DNA of 64,000 nt from Clostridium oryzae (GCF_002029235.1 NZ_MZGV01000014.1:1-64000), one strand, 5' to 3'. Counted from the stretch's first letter, positions 52,100-61,320 are shown. Notes: generated from the sequence alone by a model not told the origin. Numbers and translations are program-made.

Positions 52100-53785
52100 A
52101 TGAAATTTGAATCAATATCAATAAAAAATTTTAGAAATTTTGAAGATATTAAAATAGATCTGGCAAATAAAAATGTGTTCTTTGGAATGAATGACGTTGG
52201 AAAAACTAATTTTTTATATGCTCTGAGATATGTTTTCGACAGAGAAGTCAGAAAACAAAATTTGCTAGATACAGATTTCTATAAAAAACATACGGAAAAT
52301 CCCATAGATATCACAATAACTATAGATATAAGTGATACTCAAGATTCAGACAGTCAGAAACTTCGTGCTCAATTAAAAGGGGCATTATTAAGCTCACATG
52401 ATAAAGTATATATTAGATTATTAGCGGCATATGACAAGCAAGAATTTATGGCTCTTCCAGTTTTGTATTGGGGTGGAGAGATTAACGATTTACAAGAAAT
52501 GAAAACAAGAGGATATTTTTATGAAATTGATTATGTTGTCAATGTATTATATATTGACTCATATGTTGACTTATATTCGTTGTTTAAGAAAAATACAAAT
52601 ACACTAATCGTAAATGACAATGAGAAGGATAAAGATATTCTCGAGCAGATTCAAACAACAGTAGATGATCTTAATACAAATATTTCTTCATTATCTGGTA
52701 TCAAATCTTTTGAAGAAAAGATAGCTCCAGAATACCAAAAGTTTAGGAATGATAAAATTTCTGTCTCTGTCAAATCAGAAATAGCTGTAAAAGGTTTATA
52801 TTCTAACATTGTGCCATATATCAAACAGGAGAATGATGATTTACTGTATCCAACTTCTGGAGAAGGTAGGAAAAAGTTATTAGTATATTCGATTTTTGAT
52901 TTATTGTCTGAGGAAACAGAAGAGAAAAAGATAAATATTTTTCTAATAGAGGAGCCGGAAAATCATTTGCACAGGTCAATGCAAATAGCTCTTTCGCATA
53001 TACTTTTTGTTGATAAAAAGTATAGTTACTTGTTTTTAACAACACATTCTCCGTTTGTGTTATCTGAAATGGATAATGTAAATTTGGTGCGCATATATAA
53101 TGAAACAAAGATTGATAGTAAAAGTGTATTTTATAAAGTGCCTGACAAATTTAAGAACCAAAGAAAGATGCTTAATCGTGGACTTACAGAAGCAATATTT
53201 GCGGATAAAGTTTTGTTGGTAGAGGGACCTTCTGAAAATGTTCTGTTTGGAAAGGTGTTATCGGTAATCAATCCATTATATGAGGCTGATGGTGTGTATA
53301 TCTTACCGGTTGGTGGATTTGGATTTAAACCATACTATGAAATATTGGATACGTTAAGAATAGATAATGTAATAAAAACTGATAATGATTTAAGAAAAAT
53401 AAAAGGAAAACAGGAATTTAGTGTTTTGGGTTTTTCAAGAGTAAATGGTTATATTGGAGAAAGCAAGCTTCCTGCTACACCAATAAAAAAGGATGGAGTT
53501 GAAGCTAAAAGAGCACTTTATGATGATAATAAGGATGCACTTAATGAAATTCGCGAGAAATATTCAATTTTTTTATCAAGATGTAGTCTTGAAGAAGATT
53601 TAGATGAGGTTATACATGATGAGATGGTTAAATATTTGACTAATGCAGATAATGATGTTATAGGATATTTACATGAAGCAAAAAACTATCATATGGTAGA
53701 ACTTGTAGAAAAATTGACGGATGATGATTGCAGGAAAATATATGAGCATTACAATTTTGAGTGCCTGAAGGAGGTTATGTCATGA
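52100..53785 (+). CDS. gajA: Gabija-like GajA: OLD-family ATPase with TOPRIM nuclease
   Basis: A 561-aa OLD-family protein, close in size to GajA (about 580). The ATPase half has Walker A FGMNDVGKTN (Lys36), Walker B FLIEEPENHLH and FLTTHSPFVLSEM. The TOPRIM half starts near residue 370 with KVLLVEGPSEN (Glu375) and the PVGGFGF strand. In Gabija, GajA nicks DNA when nucleotide pools fall during phage infection. The stop overlaps the next start by ATGA, the arrangement expected for gajA-gajB. AGAGGATGGGG precedes the start. Assigned by architecture and neighbour; not verified by alignment. Confidence 0.85.
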   Translation: MKFESISIKNFRNFEDIKIDLANKNVFFGMNDVGKTNFLYALRYVFDREVRKQNLLDTDFYKKHTENPIDITITIDISDTQDSDSQKLRAQLKGALLSSHDKVYIRLLAAYDKQEFMALPVLYWGGEINDLQEMKTRGYFYEIDYVVNVLYIDSYVDLYSLFKKNTNTLIVNDNEKDKDILEQIQTTVDDLNTNISSLSGIKSFEEKIAPEYQKFRNDKISVSVKSEIAVKGLYSNIVPYIKQENDDLLYPTSGEGRKKLLVYSIFDLLSEETEEKKINIFLIEEPENHLHRSMQIALSHILFVDKKYSYLFLTTHSPFVLSEMDNVNLVRIYNETKIDSKSVFYKVPDKFKNQRKMLNRGLTEAIFADKVLLVEGPSENVLFGKVLSVINPLYEADGVYILPVGGFGFKPYYEILDTLRIDNVIKTDNDLRKIKGKQEFSVLGFSRVNGYIGESKLPATPIKKDGVEAKRALYDDNKDALNEIREKYSIFLSRCSLEEDLDEVIHDEMVKYLTNADNDVIGYLHEAKNYHMVELVEKLTDDDCRKIYEHYNFECLKEVMS

Positions 53786-55299
53786 AACTATCTCCTGTCC
53801 AAAAACAAATTGTGAAATTACCAGGAAATCTAATTGTACGAGCTAGCGCAGGAACTGGAAAGACACATACTATGGTCTCAAAAATAACATATGACATAGG
53901 ACAACATCATTCACATAAGGTGATTGCTGCAATTACATTTACAATTAAAGCTGCAAGGGAAATAAAGAATCGTTTGACAATAGATATAGATCGTCAGTTT
54001 ATAGGGACTAACAATAGCTTTGCTATAGAGGAAATAATAAAGCCATTTATGAAAGATGTGTATGGCAATGACTATAAAGTTGATATGAGTACAGATTATT
54101 CCGCAAAAGTACGGACTTTTCAAGAGGGAATAGATAAAATTAGGGTAGATAAAGTTTTATGTTCATATAAAGATAACAAGAAAAATTTTATATTTCAACT
54201 TGCACTGGATATATTGAAAAAGTCAAAGGTGTGCCAGTTATATTTGCAGGCTAAGTATTTTAAAATCTATGTAGATGAGTATCAAGATTGTGATAAAGAT
54301 ATGCATGAGTTTTTTATGTATATTTGTGAAAAGTTACAGATAGATACATTTGTCGTTGGAGATGAAAAGCAATCTATATATATATGGAGAGGAGCATATC
54401 CAGATGCTTTTTTGAGTATATGGAAAAGAGAGGACTTTAATAAAGAATTTATGGGAGATAATTTTCGCTCTTGCCAGCAAATACAAAATTACTCAAATCT
54501 ATTATGTAAAGAAACCAGAGGATTATATAAGAAAGTGACAAATTTACAGTCAATCTATTTGATAAATACAACGAAGGCAAAATGGATGGATGCTGTGTTG
54601 GAATATATAGACACAAATGAAAAAACAGCATTACTGAGATATAGTAAGTTAAATGCAAAAGAAGGAGCAGATAAATTATCGTTGAAGGGTACTAAATTTG
54701 TTTATATACCACCAACACCAATTGCCGATATAACAACGGATGTAGCATGGCTTTATAATGCCATAGCCAATTATTTTATTGTAGATACGTATTCTGCATA
54801 TGATTTGTTGGAAGAGGTTCCAGATGAGGCTATTGGAAATAAGAAAGTAGTTTCATATGTAAAAAAGACATTAGCTGTTCTGGATGAATGTATCAAGAAA
54901 GCGGATATAGATAATTTTGAAAAACAGATGGACAATTTCGCCAGCTATTTTAGTTATAATACAAAAAGAGAGCATATTGATAAATTATATACTACAATAG
55001 TAGACGAATCGTTTCACCCAGCTTTTAATGTTGACCAGTTGAACAGAATAGCAATTACATTTCATTCATCCAAGGGATTAGAATTTGAACAGGTCATTGT
55101 GTTTGCTAGTGATTATAGGTTATCAGATGCAGAAAGTATTTATAATCACTATGTGGCAGTAACAAGGGCAAAGACAAAATTGATTATCATTAATTTAGGA
55201 GAATATAACGATAATATATACCATGACAGATTAGAATCAATATTTGGTGATTCACAGTTAAGAATAGAAGATGTGGTGACAGTAGTTGATAGAAGATAA
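53782..55299 (+). CDS. gajB: Gabija-like GajB: UvrD/PcrA-type helicase
   Basis: A 505-aa SF1A helicase, matching the roughly 490-residue GajB. Motifs are Walker A ASAGTGKTHT (Lys27), motif II YVDEYQDCD (Asp165), motif III GDEKQSIYIWRGAYPDAF and motif VI HYVAVTRAKTKL. It is shorter than UvrD because of reduced 1B/2B domains. ATG 53782 overlaps the gajA stop and follows AAGGAGG. It should sense DNA ends and stimulate the GajA complex. Terminated by the hairpin at 55340. Confidence 0.86.
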   Translation: MKLSPVQKQIVKLPGNLIVRASAGTGKTHTMVSKITYDIGQHHSHKVIAAITFTIKAAREIKNRLTIDIDRQFIGTNNSFAIEEIIKPFMKDVYGNDYKVDMSTDYSAKVRTFQEGIDKIRVDKVLCSYKDNKKNFIFQLALDILKKSKVCQLYLQAKYFKIYVDEYQDCDKDMHEFFMYICEKLQIDTFVVGDEKQSIYIWRGAYPDAFLSIWKREDFNKEFMGDNFRSCQQIQNYSNLLCKETRGLYKKVTNLQSIYLINTTKAKWMDAVLEYIDTNEKTALLRYSKLNAKEGADKLSLKGTKFVYIPPTPIADITTDVAWLYNAIANYFIVDTYSAYDLLEEVPDEAIGNKKVVSYVKKTLAVLDECIKKADIDNFEKQMDNFASYFSYNTKREHIDKLYTTIVDESFHPAFNVDQLNRIAITFHSSKGLEFEQVIVFASDYRLSDAESIYNHYVAVTRAKTKLIIINLGEYNDNIYHDRLESIFGDSQLRIEDVVTVVDRR

Positions 55300-55339
55300 G
55301 AATGTATGATATCTATTGATTGCCGATACAGAGATTGGA

Positions 55340-55366
55340 AGACTGGCTAATTAGCTGGTCTTTTTG
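55340..55366 (+). terminator. Rho-independent terminator
   Basis: AGACTGGCTAA pairs with TTAGCTGGTCT (two wobbles), followed by TTTTTG. Confidence 0.7.
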
Positions 55367-55414
55367 TTGTTTGCAAAATAAAATTGAAGTAATATATAGG
55401 TATATATATTTGAT

Positions 55415-56755
55415 ATGAAAGGGGATAGGGTGTTGCGTTTATTTTACTGGCATTCAAAAGTTGAAAATGGAAATACATTAAAAGAAGAATTATTTGGTTT
55501 AGATAAAATTAGTATTGTAAGAATAGCATCTGCATATTTTTCAAAAGAAGGATTGGAAATTTTAAAAGAGCTTAGAGATAAGCATTTATTAAAAAAGCAA
55601 AATATTCATTTATATTTATCACCAGAATTTTCAATAGATAAGCCTCATGAGCTACTTGAGGAATTAAAAGAATTCTGCAATGTATACATTGTATTTAATA
55701 TTAGATTTCACCCGAAAGTGTAGTGGTTAAAATCAAGTAGCAAAAGCAAATTAATTTTTGGATCATCAAATTTTACTAAGGGCGGCTTTACTGATAATAT
55801 TGAATTTGATATGGTTAGTGAAATTGATAAAAATGATGAATTAAAATTGGATATGTTTTTTAAATATTGTAATGATAATAGTGAATTAGTGGATGAGAAA
55901 ATAATTAAATTTTATAAGGATAAAGCAGATGAATTTAATAAATTAAAAAATACTAATAGAAAAATTAACAAGGCTTTATATTCATATGAAAGAAGAAACG
56001 ATGCATTTGAAGAAGGTGATTATAACTTAGATGAAATGTATTTTACGTACCAAGATTACGAAACCTTATTTTTGAGAAACCAAGCATTAAATGATGCAAC
56101 AATAAATGTTAGAAGAAAGCTAATTAAAGACAAAATACTAAAAATACATAAGAAAGTATATTTAACTTTAAATAAAGAGAATATTCATTGTCATTGGAGA
56201 CCCGAAAATATAACATCTTTAATAAGACCATGTGAATTTAATTTTGGAAGAGTAGGGTGGGTAGGAGTAAGATATGGAAAACATAAAGATGAAATTGATA
56301 TTTTAAATACAGGTTCAGAGAAAGATGAAGAACTAGGATTCCAAAAACATTCATGCTTACAGTTTTGTATTACTTCAAGTGGATTTGAAATCAGTTTATT
56401 TCATGCAGTAAGAAGAGATGCTGTAGATAGAAAATTTATTCATGGGAATATTAATAGTCTTAAAAGCAAAATTTTAAAGGAGTTATATAGACTTAAGGGA
56501 GAAGGATTAGAATGGATAATTCATGATAATGTAGAAGATAAAGATTATATATTTGAAATAGATAATCAAAAAAGCGAAGACTTTATTTCATTTTATAAAA
56601 AGTATGATAAGGAAGGAAGAGAATCGTATTTAGCATATTATTTAGAACCTGATGATGATAATTTAAAAGATCTTAATAGTGCTAGTAAAGTTGTGATAGA
56701 AAAAGTAAAAATATTATTACCTTTATATAATTTATTGGCTTTTAGGGTTAAATAA
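55415..56755 (+). pseudogene. PLD-family nuclease interrupted by an amber stop in its catalytic motif
   Basis: One continuous 446-codon frame broken only by TAG at 55721-55723. The text before it ends RFHPKV and after it reads WLKSSSKSKLIFGSSNFTKG, the phospholipase-D HxK...GSxN signature. The stop falls two residues past the catalytic Lys, where related proteins have Tyr (TAC/TAT to TAG). The rest is intact: acidic helical region (about 135-240), then a C-terminal beta-rich domain. Such PLD proteins act as restriction or DISARM-like nucleases. Start ATG 55415 or TTG 55433. Recently inactivated or recoded; a sequencing error is also possible. Confidence 0.8.
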
Positions 56756-56835
56756 AGTTCAATGAGAGGTTAGGAAACGGTTAGAAAGTTGATGAAAAGT
56801 AGAGAGAAACAAATCATAAAATCTATGTTATTAGC

Positions 56836-56882
56836 AAGCTCAACCATGCGGTCTCGCTAGAACCCTAGGGAAACAAATTTTT
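56836..56882. repeat. Dispersed element R1
   Basis: Carries CTCAACCATGCGGTCTCGCT then AACCCTAGGG and AAATTT. A second copy lies at 61321 (with TTCAACCATG-GGTCTCGCT), and part of it recurs at 59029. Possibly an insertion-element terminus. Confidence 0.6.
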
Positions 56883-57072
56883 CATAGATAGAATTTATGA
56901 ATTTTAATTCCAAAATTTAATTTTTGTGATCAGAATATATAGTGGCAACCATTTTGAGGTTGAATAAGCTAGCATAGATGAATTATAATTATTATAAAGA
57001 GGGATAAATACAAGGGGTAGAAGTACCACAAGGTGAAGCTAAAAAGCCATTGAAGGCTGATTTATTAGCTGA

Positions 57073-57306
57073 AATATAGAGAGTGTTATTAAAACAATAC
57101 AACATGAGGAATTAAATGAGGAATTAAAATCATTGTTAAGCGTTATTGAAAAAAATCCTGGAGTTAAGGCCAAAGATACGCCGTTATTATTGAATAATAG
57201 ATCAATTAAAACTATTGAAAATCAAATTAAGGAATTGGTTAGTAAAGGTTTGATAGAACGAAAGGGTAGTAAAAGAACAGGTGGATATTACGTTATGAAT
57301 AAATAG
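57073..57306 (+). pseudogene. C-terminal remnant of a RecG/AlbA_2-type winged-helix protein
   Basis: A 77-codon open frame without a start, reading ELKSLLSVIEKNPGVKAKDT, then LIERKGSKRTGGYYVMNK. This is the winged-helix tail typical of ATP-dependent DNA-binding AlbA_2/RecG-like proteins (IEKNPG...IKELVSKGLIERKGS). The region upstream is frameshifted, with stops. A short 57345-57395 fragment ending ETVKDLEKYYN follows and looks like the tail of an Rpn protein. The remainder of 56883-57072 holds nothing recognised. Confidence 0.6.
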
Positions 57307-57395
57307 AATATTTCTGGGAATAAATATGAACTTAAAAGATATAAAAAGGAATAAATACAGAAACTGTAAAAGATTTAGAGAAGTATTATAATTAA

Positions 57396-57431
57396 TGGCA
57401 GCCACATGAGTTATGACTTATGTGGCTGCCA
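57396..57431. repeat. Palindrome directly upstream of the WYL gene (hairpin family copy 1)
   Basis: TGGCAGCCACAT (57396-57407) and ATGTGGCTGCCA (57420-57431) pair perfectly around GAGTTATGACTT, without a T-tract. Close relatives are at 58436 and 62120. Either an operator for the WYL regulator or part of a repeat family. Confidence 0.75.
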
Positions 57432-57451
57432 CTCGTGAGGAGAAAGTGTAA

Positions 57452-58435
57452 ATGCAGTCATCAAAAAAATTAAAGTTACTTTACTTGATGAAATTATTTT
57501 ATGAAAAGACTGATGAGGAACATGCAATAAATATGAATCAAATTTTATTGTATTTAGAAAACCAAGGGATAAAGGCTGAAAGAAAAAGCATTTATGATGA
57601 TATTGAAGCATTGAGAAATTATGGATTAGATATTGTTGGTAGTAAAGAGAATGGAACTTTTCAATATAGGCTTGTTAGTCGTGAATTTGAATTGGCAGAA
57701 CTAAAGCTTTTGGTGGATGCAGTTCAATGCTCAAAGTTTATTACAGTAGATAAGTCTCAGAAATTAATTAAGAAAATTGAAAGCCTTGTTAGTTCTTATG
57801 AAGCTTCTCAGCTTCAGAGACAAGTTTATGTAGGTAATAGAGTAAAGACCATGAATGAGAGCATCTATTATAATGTTGATGCTATACATACGGCAATAAA
57901 TTCTAATAGTAAAATCCAATTTAAATACTATGAGTGGAATGTAAATAAGAAAATGAAGCTTCGAAGGGAAGGAAAAGAATATGTAGTGAGCCCTTGGACG
58001 TTGTCATGGGATCAGGAAAATTATTATCTCATTGCCTATGACAGCGAAGCAGAAATAATGAAACATTATAGGGTGGATAAGATTACTGAAATCCAAGTAA
58101 ATAATCTAAAACGTGATGGACGGGAAGTATTTGAACAGTTTGATATTGCGTCGTATTCGAAGAAAATGTTTGGTATGTTTGCAGGAAAAGAAGAAGATGT
58201 AAAGATACAATTTACAAATAATCTAGTGGGAGTTGTTCTTGATAGATTTGGACAAGATACAATCCTAGTTCCTGAAGACGATGAACATTTTACTATTAAT
58301 GTGAGGGTGTCAGCCAGTCAGCAGTTCTTGGCTTGGGTCTTTGGGCTTGGAACAGGTGCTAAGATACTAGAACCAGAAAATGTTGTGGAACAAATGAGAG
58401 TGGAAGCTAGGAAACTGCTGGAGCAGTATTCATAG
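57452..58435 (+). CDS. WYL-domain transcriptional regulator
   Basis: A 327-aa regulator. The winged HTH (about 1-65, KKLKLLYLMKLFYEKTDEE) and WYL domain (about 145-215; KIQFKYYEWN and WDQENYYLIAYDSEAEIMKH) are followed by a C-terminal WCX domain. WYL regulators (BrxR, CapW and kin) commonly sit in defence islands and repress phage-defence operons until triggered by ligand or DNA damage. It lies beside Gabija-like and PLD genes, and is bracketed by two near-identical palindromes. A role as island regulator is inferred, not shown. Confidence 0.88.
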   Translation: MQSSKKLKLLYLMKLFYEKTDEEHAINMNQILLYLENQGIKAERKSIYDDIEALRNYGLDIVGSKENGTFQYRLVSREFELAELKLLVDAVQCSKFITVDKSQKLIKKIESLVSSYEASQLQRQVYVGNRVKTMNESIYYNVDAIHTAINSNSKIQFKYYEWNVNKKMKLRREGKEYVVSPWTLSWDQENYYLIAYDSEAEIMKHYRVDKITEIQVNNLKRDGREVFEQFDIASYSKKMFGMFAGKEEDVKIQFTNNLVGVVLDRFGQDTILVPEDDEHFTINVRVSASQQFLAWVFGLGTGAKILEPENVVEQMRVEARKLLEQYS

Positions 58436-58478
58436 TGGCAGCCGTATAAGTTATAACTTATATGGCTGCTATTTTTTT
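58436..58478 (+). terminator. Terminator, hairpin family copy 2
   Basis: TGGCAGCCGTATAAGTT pairs with AACTTATATGGCTGCTA (one wobble), centred on TTATAA, then TTTTTTT. The stem matches the palindrome upstream of the same gene (57396) at its outer ten bases. Confidence 0.85.
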
Positions 58479-58561
58479 ATGAGAATATCTAAGTACGTTT
58501 TATTGTACAGTGACTATGATATCTTGTAATTATTAAATTTGAATAAGGAGATAAAGTTATT

Positions 58562-58996
58562 ATGAAAAAGTTTATCAACAAACATTTAAAAGTCATTTTA
58601 ATGGAGTTTATTACTAATGACTTTGCAGGGTTATTATGGATATTTGCAGCAATTTTGGTGAAAGTAAAGAGTTTAAAGGTATTATCCATTATTACATATT
58701 TAGTATTTTTATTAATAATTATGCAATTTACCATAAATATAATCCTTTTTTTCATAAGTATAGTTCATCATAAAAAACCATATGCAGAGGGAAATACTGA
58801 GACAGTTAGGTCCTATTTAAGTATAGCTTCACTATTATTAATGACACAGTTTGTTTTTAATAATAGTGTTATATCAAACATTTCATTTATTTTACTTTTA
58901 ATTCTTGGCGTTTCAGAGTTAATTTATTTTTTGCTGTGTATTGTAAATGAAGTATTAGATGCTGCAAATGAAAGCTTGGATGATTTTCAGAAATAA
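58562..58996 (+). CDS. Hypothetical four-helix membrane protein
   Basis: A 144-aa integral membrane protein with about four predicted helices (GLLWIFAAILVKV; YLVFLLIIMQFTINIILFFI; YLSIASLLLMTQFVF; ISFILLLILGVSELIYFLL) and an acidic end. GGAGATAAAG precedes the ATG. No family recognised. It stands alone between the WYL gene and a replisome-organizer-like gene. Confidence 0.65.
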   Translation: MKKFINKHLKVILMEFITNDFAGLLWIFAAILVKVKSLKVLSIITYLVFLLIIMQFTINIILFFISIVHHKKPYAEGNTETVRSYLSIASLLLMTQFVFNNSVISNISFILLLILGVSELIYFLLCIVNEVLDAANESLDDFQK

Positions 58997-59028
58997 TCTT
59001 TTGAAAATGAAGAGGAATTAGTTTGCAA

Positions 59029-59053
59029 AACCCTAGGGGTGTAAATTTCAAAT
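59029..59053. repeat. Dispersed element R3 (partial)
   Basis: AACCCTAGGGGTGTAAATTT with CAAAT after it. It combines the CCCTAGGG of R1 with the GGTGTAAATTT of R2, so it seems to be one end of the same element. An 8-bp inverted repeat GGAAAGTT/AACTTTCC (59086-59125) follows; nothing else is seen in 58997-59243. Confidence 0.5.
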
Positions 59054-59243
59054 AAGCATTGATCTTCTTATATATTCCAAGTCAAGGAAAGTTCTCATAA
59101 ACTCATGATTATTGCAAAACTTTCCGGTAACTTTGCTAAATAGTGCATATATTAAATATGAGGTTTCTAATTAGTGAATGCTTTAATGCAAAAGCATGCA
59201 AGGTTACCTTATAAAGAATATAAATATTAGGAGAGTGTTGCAC

Positions 59244-60011
59244 ATGAGAGAGAGAAGATATGTAAAATTAAGAGTAGATATGTACGAGGATACTAAATTC
59301 AAAATAATGGACTCAAAGCCGGAAAGAGATGTTATTTTTTATATATGGAGCAGAATCGTGCTGTTAGCAGGAAAAGTTAATTTGGTGGGTGAGCTGTATC
59401 TTTCTAAAAATATTCCATATACTATTGAGACTTTAGCAATAGAATTTAACAGGGATATTTCTCAAGTTAAATTAGCTCTTGATACATTTATAGAATTAGA
59501 AATGCTTGAGCTTACTGAAGACAAAGTATATAAGGTAAGGAACTTTGCCAAGCACCAAAATATTAAGGCAGAGGAAAAAGAAATATCTGATAATATAGAA
59601 GGCAAATTAAATACTACTGCAGCTTTAAGCGATAATCCAAAGCTTGAAATAGTTAATGATAAAGATAAAACATCAGAAAATAAGCTAGTAGAAAATAGTG
59701 CAGAAAACGCTGTGGCAGCTACAGCAGATTTAGAGGTTACTAGTAAAAATGGAACGGCTGCTATAGATGAGGATATTATGGAAAATAGTCTTAAGGAAGA
59801 TAGCTTACATAAAAATGACACTTTAGTATTGGAAACTAAAAAGAATAAGAAACGGAATAGGAATAAGAAGAATAATTTAATAAATATTAATGCAAAAGCT
59901 CAAGAAATTTTAAACAGTGAAGCTATAGATGATGAAGTATGTAGTCTTGCTGAGGGAGATGTCACTTCAGGTGAGGAGAAAAGTGTTGTTGCAGCTTGGT
60001 CCTTTGGTTGA
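59244..60011 (+). CDS. Phage replisome organizer N-terminal domain protein
   Basis: A 255-aa protein. Residues 1-115 match the phage replisome-organizer N-terminal (Phage_rep_org_N, DnaD-like winged helix) pattern: RRYVKLRVDMYEDTKFKIMD, then ERDVIFYIWSRIVLLAGK, and ending KVRNFAKHQNIK. The rest is low-complexity, acidic and then basic (KKNKKRNRNKKN), with no DnaD C-terminal domain. ATG 59244 follows TTAGGAGAG. It suggests phage-derived replication DNA in the island, or a chromosomal domesticated copy. No other phage gene is nearby. Confidence 0.78.
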   Translation: MRERRYVKLRVDMYEDTKFKIMDSKPERDVIFYIWSRIVLLAGKVNLVGELYLSKNIPYTIETLAIEFNRDISQVKLALDTFIELEMLELTEDKVYKVRNFAKHQNIKAEEKEISDNIEGKLNTTAALSDNPKLEIVNDKDKTSENKLVENSAENAVAATADLEVTSKNGTAAIDEDIMENSLKEDSLHKNDTLVLETKKNKKRNRNKKNNLININAKAQEILNSEAIDDEVCSLAEGDVTSGEEKSVVAAWSFG

Positions 60012-60012
60012 T

Positions 60013-60053
60013 ATGTCACTTGTCACGTGCCTGGCACGTGACAAGTGACATAC
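60013..60053. repeat. Extended variant of the dispersed palindrome, copy 4
   Basis: A perfect 20-bp inverted repeat around one T, starting 1 bp after the replisome-organizer stop. It keeps the GTGCC-W-GGCAC core of copies 1-3 but has CACGTG-type and ACTTGTCAC flanks. A related member, not a simple copy. Confidence 0.75.
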
Positions 60054-60140
60054 ATAAGATAGGAACATCTGTACGTATATATTTGGCATTTTAAGGAATA
60101 ATATAAAATGGAAAAGTTATTGTAGAAAGAAGTGATACAT

Positions 60141-61049
60141 ATGGATTATAATAAAATTGAAGATGCAGTCTTGAAAAAAGCAATGGAAGTATTTAAGCAA
60201 AGTGCAGTTAGTTTTTTCGGTATCGATGCAAAAATTATTTCAGTAGCTGAAACCGAAATTAAAAATATTGAAATTAAAACAAATTATACAGATTATTTAT
60301 TTTATACTGAAGATGGGAACTACCTTCACTTTGAGTTTCAAACTACTGATAAGAAAGATGACATAAAGAGATTTCTTTATTACGATGCATCACTGTTTTA
60401 CAAGGAAAAGAGGAAGGTACGAACTATTGTTGTTTATTCTTCAGATATTGAAGATGTTGAAAAATATGTTGATGCAGGAACAATACAATATAAAATCGAA
60501 CCATTTTATATGAAAAATTTGGATGGTGATGAAAAATTAAAATATTTACAAAACAAGATAAGTAATCAGAAATCATTGAGTAATGAAGATATTCTCTCTT
60601 TAACTTTTTTGCCTCTAATGAGTAGTAAAATCAGTAAAGGTGAAAGAGCAATAAAAAGTATTGAAATGGCTGAAGATATAGCAGAAGAAAATATAAAAAT
60701 GCAGTGTATGAGCATGTTATATGCCTTAATGGATAAATTTGGAGATGAAGTGAGTAAGAAAAAATTAAAAGAGGTGATTATATTGACCGAAATAGGTAAA
60801 ATGATTAGAGATGAGGCTTTAAAAGAAGGAATTAAAGAAGGTATCAAGGAAGGTATTAAAGAGGGACTTAAAGAGGGAGAAACAAAAGGCAAGGCAAATC
60901 TTTTAATAAAGCAGCTTTTGAAGAAGTTTAAAAAAGTTCCTGATGAGTATATAAATCAAATAAAGTCACTTTCTGAGGAAATTTTAGATGCTATAGCTAC
61001 GGATATATTTGAATTGGAGAAGGTAGAGGACTTGAAAAAGTATTTTTAA
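60141..61049 (+). CDS. Rpn-family recombination-promoting nuclease (PD-(D/E)XK)
   Basis: A 302-aa Rpn/PDDEXK 'putative transposase' protein. The nuclease core has DYLFYTEDGNYLHFEFQTT (Asp then Glu-x-Gln) and the KEKRKVRTIVVYSSDI strand. The C-terminal tail carries the KEGIKEGIKEGIKEG repeat and the terminal LEKVEDLKKYF. These nucleases promote RecA-independent recombination in E. coli. ATG 60141 preferred over GTG 60132. Related tail fragments occur at 57345 and 61612, and a look-alike tail at 35450, so Rpn-type sequences seem to have moved or decayed repeatedly here. Confidence 0.88.
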   Translation: MDYNKIEDAVLKKAMEVFKQSAVSFFGIDAKIISVAETEIKNIEIKTNYTDYLFYTEDGNYLHFEFQTTDKKDDIKRFLYYDASLFYKEKRKVRTIVVYSSDIEDVEKYVDAGTIQYKIEPFYMKNLDGDEKLKYLQNKISNQKSLSNEDILSLTFLPLMSSKISKGERAIKSIEMAEDIAEENIKMQCMSMLYALMDKFGDEVSKKKLKEVIILTEIGKMIRDEALKEGIKEGIKEGIKEGLKEGETKGKANLLIKQLLKKFKKVPDEYINQIKSLSEEILDAIATDIFELEKVEDLKKYF

Positions 61050-61098
61050 TCGTAGAGCGTCTTTGACTAGTAAATTTCATTTAGGAGTACATGAAGAA

Positions 61099-61295
61099 AT
61101 GTTAGAAAGAGCAGAAGTAATTGCGTTTTGCAGTAAGTTTGAAAATGTATATGAAGACTATCCGTTTCATGATCCAAACTGAACTGTGATCCAGAGTGGC
61201 GAGATTTCTGGCGAAGTGCTTTTAAATCGGTGGTGCCAGGATATCATTTGAATAAAGAACACTGGAATTGGATGCATCTTATTAGGTATTTATGA
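61099..61295 (+). pseudogene. MmcQ/YjbR (DUF419) gene remnant
   Basis: ATG 61099 begins MLERAEVIAFCSKFENVYED, then YPFHDPN and a stop at 61180. A second frame then continues NCDPEWRDFWRSAFKSVVPG (from 61182) and YHLNKEHWN to 61295. These match the start and end of MmcQ/YjbR proteins (YEDYPF ... CDPE ... PGYHxNKxHW) with the middle about 25 codons deleted. The ribosome site TAGGAG is retained. A clear deletion pseudogene. Confidence 0.75.
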
Positions 61296-61320
61296 ATGGT
61301 ACGGAAAAATGAACAGTACC

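Noticed and set aside
18932-56755. Genome-wide amber recoding (pyrrolysine-like)
   Set aside because: Only two in-frame TAGs in otherwise intact frames; many genes end normally in TAG, and neither protein is a methylamine methyltransferase. Loss of function is simpler.
60830-60885. Tandem DNA repeat (GAAGGTATTAAAGAA-type) as a phase-variation tract
   Set aside because: It encodes the normal KEG-repeat tail of Rpn proteins, with imperfect units in multiples of three; no frame change expected.
60141-61049. A mobile element, from the 'putative transposase' label of the Rpn family
   Set aside because: The protein is a PD-(D/E)XK nuclease and no terminal inverted repeats or target duplication were seen around it.
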